Positions 56,623 to 64,000 of a DNA stretch of 64,000 nucleotides are shown one piece after another. Location: positions 1 to 64,000 of the forward strand of contig NZ_RHLQ01000007.1 of the NCBI RefSeq assembly GCF_003711845.1, in the 5' to 3' direction. The stretch is from Lysinibacillus halotolerans (GTDB lineage Bacteria; Bacillota; Bacilli; Bacillales_A; Planococcaceae). The notes under the pieces are model-generated. The model was not told the DNA's origin, made no database searches, and saw nothing but the letters and a program-made list of their open reading frames with translations. The position numbers were made by a program, and so were the translations under genes. Numbering within the stretch: the first letter of the stretch is position 1; each line of letters begins with the position of its first letter.

Positions 56623-59250
56623 ATGACAAAAGAAAAGTTATTATTATTAGATGGAAATAGTTTGGCCTATCGAGCATTTTTCGCCTTGCCGTTATTAACG
56701 AATGATAGCGGGGTTCATACGAATGCTGTTTATGGTTTTACAACGATGCTTCAAAAAATTTTGGAAGAAGAAAAACCGACGAAAATGCTCGTTGCCTTTG
56801 ATGCTGGGAAAACGACTTTCCGTCACGAATCGTACGGAGAATACAAAGGTGGACGTCAAAAAACGCCACCAGAACTTTCTGAGCAATTCCCGTATTTACG
56901 AAAATTAATCGATGCGTATCAAATTAAACGATACGAAAAGGAACTTTATGAGGCAGACGATATTATCGGCACCCTTGCGAAACAAGCAGAATCTGAAAAT
57001 ATGGACGTAATAATCGTCTCCGGAGATAAAGACTTAACTCAATTAGCTACAGATAAAGTAACTGTCTACATTACCCGTAAAGGGATGACAGATATCGAAA
57101 AATATACGCCAAGCCATATTGAAGAAAAATATGGACTTTCTCCCCTTCAAATTATCGATATGAAAGGGTTAATGGGGGATACATCAGATAATATTCCAGG
57201 TGTTCCCGGTGTCGGCGAAAAGACAGCCATAAAATTATTAAAGGAATATGGCTCAGTAGAAGCGCTATATGAACAAATTGATGACATGAAAAAATCGAAA
57301 ATGAAAGAAAAGCTTGTGGAAAACGAAGAACAAGCGAAAATGTCAAAGAAACTGGCGACTATTTTTACTGAGGCACCGATCGATATTTCATTGGAAGATT
57401 TAAATTATCCGGGACCAAATGAAGAAGAAGTTTTAAATGTTTGGCAAGAACTATCCTTTAAATCGTTAATTGAGAAAAGTGATTTCCAAATGGAAGAAAA
57501 GGAAACGGCTGAATTAGTCTTTGACATCGTAACAGACGTGACACCAGACATGTTAAAGGATGTTATGGCTGTTCATGTTGAGTTGGAAAATGAACATTAT
57601 CATACATGCCGTATTTTAGGATTAGGTTTCACTGATGGAACGAAAAACTTTTATATCTCCTTTGAAGATATGAAAAATAATGAAACGATTAAAAATTGGC
57701 TCGAAGATGAATCAAAGATTAAATATATGTCTGATAGTAAAGCGGCCCAAGCGATTTTAAACCGTATTAATATTGAATTGCGCGGTGTCGACTTCGATTT
57801 AGTTTTAGCGACATACATTGTAAATCCAGCAGTATCGGGCGATGATCTTGCTACATTAGCAAAAGAATATGGCTATTCGGATGTACAAGCGAATGAAACG
57901 ATTTATGGGAAAGGAGCAAAATGGACTGTACCAGCAATGGAAGTGTTGGCGGAACATGTTTGTCGTAAAGCCTTTGCCATTTGGTCATTACAACCGGTCG
58001 TAGAAGAAAAGCTAAAAGAAAATGAACAGTTTGACTTATATCATAATTTAGAGCTTCCTTTAGCTTCCATCCTTGGAATTATGGAAAGCGAAGGGGTTAA
58101 AGTGAATATTTCTACATTGGAAAAAATGGGCGGAGAATTAGAACAAAAAATTTCTGCTTTAGAGAAGGAAATATATGAACTTGCAGGAGAGAAGTTTAAC
58201 ATTAATTCACCGAAGCAATTAGGCGTTATTTTATTTGAAAAATTAGGCCTTCCTGTTGTGAAGAAAACAAAAACAGGCTATTCCACTGCTGCCGATGTAT
58301 TAGAAAAGCTCCAATCGGAACACAAAATCGTTAAATATATATTAGATTATCGTCAATTAGCTAAATTACAATCCACTTATATTGAAGGGTTAATAAAAGA
58401 AGTACACAGCGATGATAGTAAAGTTCATACAAGATTCCAACAAGCCCTAACAGCTACTGGAAGGCTAAGTTCAACGGATCCAAACCTTCAAAATATCCCG
58501 ATTCGTTTAGAAGAAGGGAGAAAAATTAGACAAGCCTTTGTGCCATCAAAGGAAGGCTGGGTTTTATTTGCAGCCGACTATTCTCAAATCGAATTGCGTG
58601 TGTTAGCCCATATGTCAAAGGATGAAAATTTAGTAGATGCCTTTATTCAAGGTATGGATATCCATACGCGTACAGCGATGGATGTATTCCATGTGTCAGA
58701 GGAAGATGTAACAGCTAATATGCGTCGTGCAGCTAAAGCGGTTAACTTCGGTATTGTGTACGGAATTAGTGATTACGGTTTATCTCAAAACCTTGATATA
58801 ACACGAAAAGAAGCTGGCGAATTTATAGATAAATATTTGCAAAGTTTCCCTGGTGTAAAAGAATATATGGACAGAATTGTGCAAGAAGCGAAATTAAATG
58901 GCTTTGTTACAACGATTTTAAATCGTCGCCGATATTTACCAGATATAACATCTAGAAACTTTAACTTGCGCAGTTTTGCTGAACGAACAGCTATGAATAC
59001 ACCGATCCAAGGTAGTGCAGCTGATATTATTAAAAAAGCAATGATTGATATGGATGCCCGTTTAAAACAAGAAGGTTTACAAACAAAAATGTTATTACAA
59101 GTGCACGATGAATTAATTTTTGAAGCACCGAAAGAGGAAATTGAAATTTTAGAGCGAATTGTACCAGAAGTAATGGAACATGCCATCGAGCTAGCTGTCC
59201 CATTAAAAGTTGATTTCTCATACGGGCATACATGGTACGACGCGAAATAA
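56623..59250 (+). CDS. polA: DNA polymerase I
   Basis: Repair and Okazaki-fragment polymerase, 875 residues. The 5'-3' exonuclease domain (about 1-290) has LLLDGNSLAYRAF, EADDIIGTLA and KGLMGDTSDNIPGVPGVGEKTA. The 3'-5' exonuclease domain (about 300-470) lacks the catalytic Asp/Glu (it reads AVHVELENE), as usual in Bacillus polymerases. The polymerase domain has DYSQIELRVLAHMS, RRAAKAVNFGIVYGI and QVHDELIFEAP. SD aaggagac. mutM starts 12 bp after the stop, forming a polA-mutM-coaE operon. Confidence 0.98.
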   Translation: MTKEKLLLLDGNSLAYRAFFALPLLTNDSGVHTNAVYGFTTMLQKILEEEKPTKMLVAFDAGKTTFRHESYGEYKGGRQKTPPELSEQFPYLRKLIDAYQIKRYEKELYEADDIIGTLAKQAESENMDVIIVSGDKDLTQLATDKVTVYITRKGMTDIEKYTPSHIEEKYGLSPLQIIDMKGLMGDTSDNIPGVPGVGEKTAIKLLKEYGSVEALYEQIDDMKKSKMKEKLVENEEQAKMSKKLATIFTEAPIDISLEDLNYPGPNEEEVLNVWQELSFKSLIEKSDFQMEEKETAELVFDIVTDVTPDMLKDVMAVHVELENEHYHTCRILGLGFTDGTKNFYISFEDMKNNETIKNWLEDESKIKYMSDSKAAQAILNRINIELRGVDFDLVLATYIVNPAVSGDDLATLAKEYGYSDVQANETIYGKGAKWTVPAMEVLAEHVCRKAFAIWSLQPVVEEKLKENEQFDLYHNLELPLASILGIMESEGVKVNISTLEKMGGELEQKISALEKEIYELAGEKFNINSPKQLGVILFEKLGLPVVKKTKTGYSTAADVLEKLQSEHKIVKYILDYRQLAKLQSTYIEGLIKEVHSDDSKVHTRFQQALTATGRLSSTDPNLQNIPIRLEEGRKIRQAFVPSKEGWVLFAADYSQIELRVLAHMSKDENLVDAFIQGMDIHTRTAMDVFHVSEEDVTANMRRAAKAVNFGIVYGISDYGLSQNLDITRKEAGEFIDKYLQSFPGVKEYMDRIVQEAKLNGFVTTILNRRRYLPDITSRNFNLRSFAERTAMNTPIQGSAADIIKKAMIDMDARLKQEGLQTKMLLQVHDELIFEAPKEEIEILERIVPEVMEHAIELAVPLKVDFSYGHTWYDAK

Positions 59251-59262
59251 GGAAGTGGGATT

Positions 59263-60135
59263 ATGCCTGAATTACCAGAGGTAGAAGGTGTTGTTCGAGA
59301 ACTAGTGCCTACAGTAGAAGGAAAAACAATCGAACGCGTCAAACTATCCGATACGATCTTCACTTCTTGGGGAGCAGGGAAGCAATGTATTGTTAAAAAC
59401 ATGGATCCCCATCTATTTGAAGAAGTAATGCAAGGAATGAAAATTAATACAATTACTAGAAGATCGAAATATATTTATTTTCATATTGAAAAAGGGGAAG
59501 AACGATATCTTTTCGTCAATCATCTAGGAATGACGGGTGCTTGGTTTGTAGTCAAATCGTTGGCCGAAATTGGGGAGGAAAAATTTCGTAAACATGTGCA
59601 TGCCATTTTTTATTTGACGACAGGAGAACTTCTTGTCTATTCAGATATACGCCGATTTGGTGAAATGCGATTTATGACAAAAATTGAGGAGCATCCCCCC
59701 CTTCTTCAAATGGCACCGGAACCATTTGAAGATGATGCTTGTGATTACTTTCTAAATAAATGTGAGCTTCCAAAGTATCAAAATAAGCCGATCAAAGAAG
59801 TAATCATGGATGGCCAAGTGATTTCAGGGTGTGGCAATATTTATGCAACGGAATCATTATTTAAAATGGGGATCCATCCGGCTAGGAAGACGAATCGCAT
59901 TAGTAGAAAAAGAAAAATAGAATTATTTGAAGTGATCCGCGCCATTTTACTAGAAAGTATCGAAAGGGGCGGTTCAACGATTTCAGATTATCGTAATATA
60001 AATGGGGAAGCAGGTAGTATGCAACATCGCTTAAAAATGTATGGGAAGAAAAATTGTCCTACCTGTGGCACGTTAACAAAATCGTTGGTCATTGGGGGTC
60101 GTACTTCGGTCTTTTGTCCAAAATGCCAACATTAA
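59263..60135 (+). CDS. mutM: Formamidopyrimidine-DNA glycosylase
   Basis: Excises 8-oxoguanine and formamidopyrimidines and nicks the abasic strand. 290 residues. N-terminal MPELPEVEGV supplies the catalytic Pro2 and Glu3; Lys57-equivalent in RRSKYIYFH; the helix-two-turn-helix has SGCGNIYATESLF; the zinc finger is CPTCGTLTKSL..CPKC. All catalytic parts are present. 15 bp before coaE. Confidence 0.97.
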   Translation: MPELPEVEGVVRELVPTVEGKTIERVKLSDTIFTSWGAGKQCIVKNMDPHLFEEVMQGMKINTITRRSKYIYFHIEKGEERYLFVNHLGMTGAWFVVKSLAEIGEEKFRKHVHAIFYLTTGELLVYSDIRRFGEMRFMTKIEEHPPLLQMAPEPFEDDACDYFLNKCELPKYQNKPIKEVIMDGQVISGCGNIYATESLFKMGIHPARKTNRISRKRKIELFEVIRAILLESIERGGSTISDYRNINGEAGSMQHRLKMYGKKNCPTCGTLTKSLVIGGRTSVFCPKCQH

Positions 60136-60150
60136 AAGGTGTGTTGAGAA

Positions 60151-60747
60151 ATGATTATTGGATTAACTGGAAGTATTGCTAGTGGAAAAAGTACGGTTGC
60201 AAAGATGTTGAAAGATTATGGTCTTCCAATTGTCGATGCCGATTTAGTAGCAAGAGTAGTTGTTGAACCGGGAACACCGACATTACAAAAAATAGTGGAA
60301 GCCTTTGGTGAGGTCGCGTTAACGGAAGATGGGGCGATGAATCGTCAAAAAATCGGAGAAATGATTTTCAATGATGAAGAACAACGTAAACGATTGAATC
60401 GTATAATTCATCCTGCAATACGTCAAGAAATGTTGCGTCAGAGAGATGAACATATCGCAAAGGGTGCCCAAACGGTTATTATGGATATTCCATTGTTATT
60501 CGAAAGTAAACTTCAACATTTTGTAGATAAAATTTTAGTTGTCTCAGTTACGGAAGACACACAGCTAAAACGATTAATGGAGCGAAATCAGTTAAGTGAA
60601 CAGGAAGCAACCGCACGCATTTCGAGCCAATTACCTTTATCGGTAAAAGAACAAGGTGCTGATGCGGTGATTAATAATAATGGCACAATCGAAGAAACGG
60701 CGGAACAATTACAACGTATTTTACGCAATTGGGAAGTCATTGAATAA
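60151..60747 (+). CDS. coaE: Dephospho-CoA kinase
   Basis: Last step of coenzyme A synthesis. 198 residues. Walker A GLTGSIASGKSTV (about 4-16), the DADLVARVV substrate motif and IPLLFESK. The gene B. subtilis carries between mutM and coaE (ytaF) is missing. SD aaggtg. Confidence 0.96.
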   Translation: MIIGLTGSIASGKSTVAKMLKDYGLPIVDADLVARVVVEPGTPTLQKIVEAFGEVALTEDGAMNRQKIGEMIFNDEEQRKRLNRIIHPAIRQEMLRQRDEHIAKGAQTVIMDIPLLFESKLQHFVDKILVVSVTEDTQLKRLMERNQLSEQEATARISSQLPLSVKEQGADAVINNNGTIEETAEQLQRILRNWEVIE

Positions 60748-60756
60748 AAGAACTTT

Positions 60757-60790
60757 AAAAGACTTGGTTTTATACCCAAGTCTTTTTTAT
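60757..60790 (+). terminator. Terminator of polA-mutM-coaE
   Basis: aaaagacttgg / ccaagtctttt with a T run. Confidence 0.85.
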
Positions 60791-60921
60791 TTATTATTTT
60801 CAGAAAATAGAAATTTTTTAAATCTACAAGAAATATGTTCACCTTTTTATTAAATGTGCTATACTAATTATGAGAAAAAGATAACCTTATTAAAACGTAA
60901 ATACAGGGGGATATATATATA

Positions 60922-61941
60922 ATGACAGTTTCTATTGCTATTAATGGCTTTGGCCGTATTGGACGCATGGTTTTCCGCCAAGCAATTGTACAAGATGAAT
61001 TTAATGTTGTAGCGATCAATGCGAGCTACCCATCTGAAACGTTAGCACATTTAATTAAGTATGACACAAATCATGGCAAATTTGAAGGTACTGTTGAAAC
61101 TGAAGAAAACGCTTTAATTGTTAATGGCAAACGAGTTCAACTTATTAGTGAGCGCGATCCTATTAAATTACCTTGGAAACAACTCGGTGTTGATATCGTT
61201 ATTGAAGCGACAGGGAAGTTTAACGACCGTGATAAAGCTGCGATGCATTTAGAAGCAGGTGCAAAAAAAGTCATTTTAACTGCTCCAGGTAAAAATGAAG
61301 ATATTACAGTTGTAATGGGTGTAAATGATGACTTGTTAGATATGGATCAACATGATGTTATTTCTAACGCATCTTGTACAACAAACTGTTTAGCTCCTGT
61401 AGCGAAAGTGTTAAACGATACATTTGGTATTGAAAGCGGGTTAATGACGACTGTTCACGCTTATACAAATGATCAAAAAAATATCGACAATCCACATAAA
61501 GATTTACGCCGTGCCCGCGCATGTGCTGAATCGATCATTCCAACTTCAACAGGTGCTGCAAAAGCTCTATCTTTAGTGTTACCAGAGTTAAAAGGGAAAT
61601 TACATGGTATGGCGTTACGTGTACCGACATCAAACGTTTCTCTTGTAGACCTTGTTGTTGATTTGAAAAAGGATGTCACAATTGAAGATGTAAACAACGC
61701 ATTCAAAGCTGCAGCTGAAGGCCCATTAAAAGGAATTTTAAATTTCACGATGGAACCTTTAGTTTCAACTGATTATAATACAACGACTTATTCTTCAACA
61801 GTTGATGGTCCATTAACAATGGTAATGGGTAGTCGCAAAGTGAAAGTACTTGCTTGGTACGATAATGAGTGGGGTTACTCAGCACGTGTTGTTGATTTAA
61901 CAAAGAAAATTGCAAAAGCTTTAGAAGTAGTAGTAGCTTAA
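60922..61941 (+). CDS. gapB: Glyceraldehyde-3-phosphate dehydrogenase, GapB (gluconeogenic) type
   Basis: 339 residues. GFGRIGRMVFRQAI binds the nucleotide, SNASCTTNCLAP holds the catalytic Cys (near 153), and LRVPTSNVSLVDL and WYDNEWGYS are conserved. INASYPSETLAHLIKYD, in place of the Asp-containing NDL stretch of glycolytic GapA, is the GapB signature and points to NADP use in gluconeogenesis. It lies between coaE and nrdR, as gapB in B. subtilis, but speD is missing. SD aggggga. CcpN control is known for B. subtilis gapB; I see no clear operator here. Confidence 0.93.
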   Translation: MTVSIAINGFGRIGRMVFRQAIVQDEFNVVAINASYPSETLAHLIKYDTNHGKFEGTVETEENALIVNGKRVQLISERDPIKLPWKQLGVDIVIEATGKFNDRDKAAMHLEAGAKKVILTAPGKNEDITVVMGVNDDLLDMDQHDVISNASCTTNCLAPVAKVLNDTFGIESGLMTTVHAYTNDQKNIDNPHKDLRRARACAESIIPTSTGAAKALSLVLPELKGKLHGMALRVPTSNVSLVDLVVDLKKDVTIEDVNNAFKAAAEGPLKGILNFTMEPLVSTDYNTTTYSSTVDGPLTMVMGSRKVKVLAWYDNEWGYSARVVDLTKKIAKALEVVVA

Positions 61942-61962
61942 TTAAACCAATTAGTTGAGATA

Positions 61963-61994
61963 GGATAGGAGTAAATGCTCCTATCCCTTTTTTT
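61963..61994 (+). terminator. Terminator of gapB
   Basis: ggataggag / ctcctatcc around taaatg, followed by seven or more T residues. Confidence 0.85.
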
Positions 61995-62113
61995 ATTTGT
62001 CAAAATATATTAAAATGTAGTTTTGCATACACAAAGAAGAGCTATTTTTCTAGAACAACTAGATTTGTTATAATAAGATTACTAATTAAAAGTGAGACGG
62101 GAGAAAAATTTTT

Positions 62114-62584
62114 ATGAGATGTCCAGATTGTCAATATAATGGAACAAGGGTAGTGGATTCAAGGCCAGTAGATGACAATAAAGAAATTCGCCGAAGACGT
62201 GAGTGTGAGTCTTGTGGCTTTCGTTTTACAACCTTTGAAAAAATCGAGGAAACACCTTTAATTGTCGTTAAAAAGGATGGTTCCAGGGAAGAATTTAGTC
62301 GGGAAAAAGTATTGCGTGGTTTAATTCGAGCATGTGAAAAACGGCCGGTCGCTTTAGAAACGTTAGAGGGGATTGTCCTAACTATTGAAAAGGATTTAAG
62401 AAGAATAGGCAATTCGGAAGTCCGTTCGGAAGATGTAGGAGAAAAGGTCATGGATTTATTGGCACATGAGGATGAAGTCGCTTATGTTCGATTTGCCTCT
62501 GTTTATCGTCAATTTAAAGATATCAACGTCTTTATTTCTGAGTTGAAAGAATTGCTACATCGCCAAACGGATATAAAAAAATGA
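62114..62584 (+). CDS. nrdR: Transcriptional repressor NrdR
   Basis: Represses ribonucleotide reductase genes in response to dATP/ATP. 156 residues. An N-terminal zinc ribbon [27 protein letters not shown] binds DNA; the ATP-cone domain (about 45-135) follows with [20 protein letters not shown]. 18 bp before dnaB, so probably in one operon with it. Confidence 0.97.
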   Translation: MRCPDCQYNGTRVVDSRPVDDNKEIRRRRECESCGFRFTTFEKIEETPLIVVKKDGSREEFSREKVLRGLIRACEKRPVALETLEGIVLTIEKDLRRIGNSEVRSEDVGEKVMDLLAHEDEVAYVRFASVYRQFKDINVFISELKELLHRQTDIKK

Positions 62585-62602
62585 ATGTGTGGAGGGAATT
62601 AA

Positions 62603-63976
62603 ATGGTTCATTTGTATAAAGAAGTGCAGCCTACAGATCATTTTGAAATTAGTCTCCCTCAATTTCTTTCAACAAATGAACGCCAACTGTTAACATTATT
62701 TTATCAACCGTTGACAGGTCCTGAACCAATTAGTCTCTATTTAACTTTATGGGCAGAAGGGGAAGATTTACATACTACGCCTATGACCCATTATTATTTA
62801 ATGAACGTTTTAAATATGTCTATTGGAAAAGTGTTTGAAGCACGTATTGCTTTAGAGGCGATCGGATTACTTCGTACATGGCGAAAGGATGAGGAAGATA
62901 GTCGCCATTTTATATACGAATTAATCCGACCCCTTGATGCCCATTCCTTTTTCCAAGACCCATTGTTATCGATGTTTTTATTTTCAAAAATTGGGGAACA
63001 GGCATATCGGAAATTGCGAAGACGTTTTATTAAACCGATGAATAAACAATCCTTTAAGGAAGTATCCCGTTCGTTTATGGATGTGTACAAGCCTGTCCAT
63101 ACGAATATACCAAAGGATGTAATAGAGGCAAATAGTAATAATCCAAATCAAAATTATCCTTTTTACTATGAGCAATTTGATTTTAATTTGTTAATGTCTG
63201 GTCTTTCAGAAAATCTGATTCCTTCCAGTAGTATTACTACGGATGTGAAGGAAGTGATAGCAAAACTGGCATTTTTATATCATTTATCCCCGTTGGATAT
63301 GCAAAAGGTTGTGATTTTAGCATTGGATGATAATATGCAAGTTTCTCATGACCGATTAAAAAAGGCGGCAGCAGATTATTATAAATTAACTTTATCGAAG
63401 GAAGCGCCAAAGCTAGAGAAAACCTTTGTTCAAAGGGAACATCCAATGCCCGAAAAAATATCAAAGGAACAAGAGTTACAATTGTATTTGGAAACGACTC
63501 CACCCCTTCAAGTGTTAAAGGATATTAATAATGGGAAGGAACCTTTACCATCTTCGGTTCAATTGGCGGAAGATTTAATTGTGAAACATGGGATGCCCGT
63601 TGGTGTAGTCAATGTATTGTTGGAGTATGTTATGCTAACAACGGATATGAAGCTTCCTCGAAAATATGTTGAAAGAATTGCAGATCATTGGATGAGGAAA
63701 AATTTAAAGACTGCAAAAGAAGCGATGGAATTAGCTCGTACGGAACGGGATAAATATACGAAGTGGAAAAATGAAAACGACAATAAAACTCAAGTGGCTA
63801 CTTCCGGCTATAAAAAGCAAGCGAGGGCAAGTAAAGAAATCATTCCGGAATGGTTTTACAAAAGGAATGAAGAAAATAGTGAAAACGAGCAACAAGAACA
63901 GAAAGCTATTGATTTTGAGCAAGAGCGTTTGAAAATATTAAAAAAACTTGGTGTACAAGATGGGCAGGTGAACTAA
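62603..63976 (+). CDS. dnaB: Replication initiation and membrane attachment protein DnaB
   Basis: 457 residues (B. subtilis 472). Gram-positive primosome factor that helps load the DnaC helicase with DnaD and DnaI. The N-terminal domain (about 1-130) is followed by a DnaD-like C-terminal domain (about 300-420) with QLAEDLIVKHGMPVGVVNVLLEYVM and VERIADHWMRKNLKTAKEAM. A basic/acidic tail ends the protein. SD ggaggga. Not the helicase called DnaB in E. coli. Confidence 0.94.
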   Translation: MVHLYKEVQPTDHFEISLPQFLSTNERQLLTLFYQPLTGPEPISLYLTLWAEGEDLHTTPMTHYYLMNVLNMSIGKVFEARIALEAIGLLRTWRKDEEDSRHFIYELIRPLDAHSFFQDPLLSMFLFSKIGEQAYRKLRRRFIKPMNKQSFKEVSRSFMDVYKPVHTNIPKDVIEANSNNPNQNYPFYYEQFDFNLLMSGLSENLIPSSSITTDVKEVIAKLAFLYHLSPLDMQKVVILALDDNMQVSHDRLKKAAADYYKLTLSKEAPKLEKTFVQREHPMPEKISKEQELQLYLETTPPLQVLKDINNGKEPLPSSVQLAEDLIVKHGMPVGVVNVLLEYVMLTTDMKLPRKYVERIADHWMRKNLKTAKEAMELARTERDKYTKWKNENDNKTQVATSGYKKQARASKEIIPEWFYKRNEENSENEQQEQKAIDFEQERLKILKKLGVQDGQVN

Positions 63977-63977
63977 C

Positions 63978-64000
63978 ATCGAACCGATTAATCAATCATT
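63978..64000 (+). CDS. dnaI: Primosomal protein DnaI, first codons (right edge), apparent ATC start
   Basis: The bases after the dnaB stop read ATC-GAA-CCG-ATT-AAT-CAA-TCA, which corresponds to the B. subtilis DnaI start MEPIGRSL. An SD, aggtga, lies 6 bp before the ATC, and the frame is closed upstream by TGA at 63969-63971, so the ATC at 63978 is the only candidate matching homology. Only 7 codons are visible. Confidence 0.5.

Noticed and set aside
58785-59402. 205-residue minus-strand frame across polA and mutM
   Set aside because: Antisense to two well-supported genes that cover it entirely; composition is a shadow of their codons.

Overview
This window is AT-rich chromosomal DNA from a spore-forming member of the Bacillales. 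The gene order follows the Bacillus subtilis rpsD-to-dnaB segment closely: rpsD, GGDEF, ytsP, hisJ, ezrA, cysteine desulfurase, thiI, sspA, ytcI-like, sppA, yteJ, tpx, ytxK, ytkL, ytoI, ytpI, nrnA, dnaE, accDA, pfkA, pyk, fxsA, ytvI, citZ, icd, phoPR, polA, mutM, coaE, gapB, nrdR, dnaB, dnaI. An alpha/beta small acid-soluble spore protein behind a sigma-G-like promoter supports spore formation. The departures from B. subtilis (hflKC, a livJHMGF operon, missing mdh, ackA, ytrHI, ytsJ, ytaF and speD at their usual places) suggest a relative such as the Lysinibacillus/Ureibacillus/Planococcaceae group. That assignment is an inference.

Layout. 1-620: the end of an IS1182-family insertion sequence lying against the 3' end of a class A penicillin-binding protein gene (629-3613, minus). 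3716-5282: T-box leader and tyrS. 5445-10920: an inserted catabolic island with a divergent GntR regulator, three 21-bp-phased operator-like repeats, and an operon for a four-carbon sugar acid (beta-hydroxyacid dehydrogenase, DUF1537 kinase, class II aldolase, GntP permease). 11133-12077: rpsD with an autoregulation-type leader. 12294-25577: conserved housekeeping genes. 25607-26079: an IS3/IS150-type relic where B. subtilis carries ackA. 26556-32461: alanine dehydrogenase and a complete branched-chain amino acid ABC transporter. 32527-40484: M24 peptidase, ytkL, ytoI, ytpI, nrnA and dnaE. 40577-46330: FadR-type regulator with accDA, pfkA and pyk. 46482-50658: fxsA, ytvI, citZ and icd. 50995-55921: MaoC protein, phoPR and hflKC. 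56056-64000: a small membrane protein, polA, mutM, coaE, gapB, nrdR, dnaB and the first codons of dnaI.

Functional threads. Central carbon metabolism dominates 41-50 kb and 61 kb (malonyl-CoA synthesis, lower glycolysis, TCA entry, gluconeogenic GAPDH). Replication and repair genes sit at 37-40 kb and 56-64 kb. The two accessory blocks (sugar-acid operon; ald plus liv transporter) both scavenge small organic nutrients.

No CRISPR array, tRNA, rRNA, prophage or defence island was seen. The observations I consider most worth pursuing are: (i) the sugar-acid operon, in which an FBP-aldolase-family protein replaces the usual OtnC/OtnI pair and whose gene order matches a plant fusion protein; (ii) a structured intergenic element present twice, upstream of the fadR-like/accDA operon and upstream of icd; (iii) mutually exclusive hairpins around the ribosome binding site of an acyl-CoA synthetase gene. 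Start codons were adjusted by Shine-Dalgarno (SD) spacing where stated. All functional calls rest on reading the translated sequence, not on database searches.
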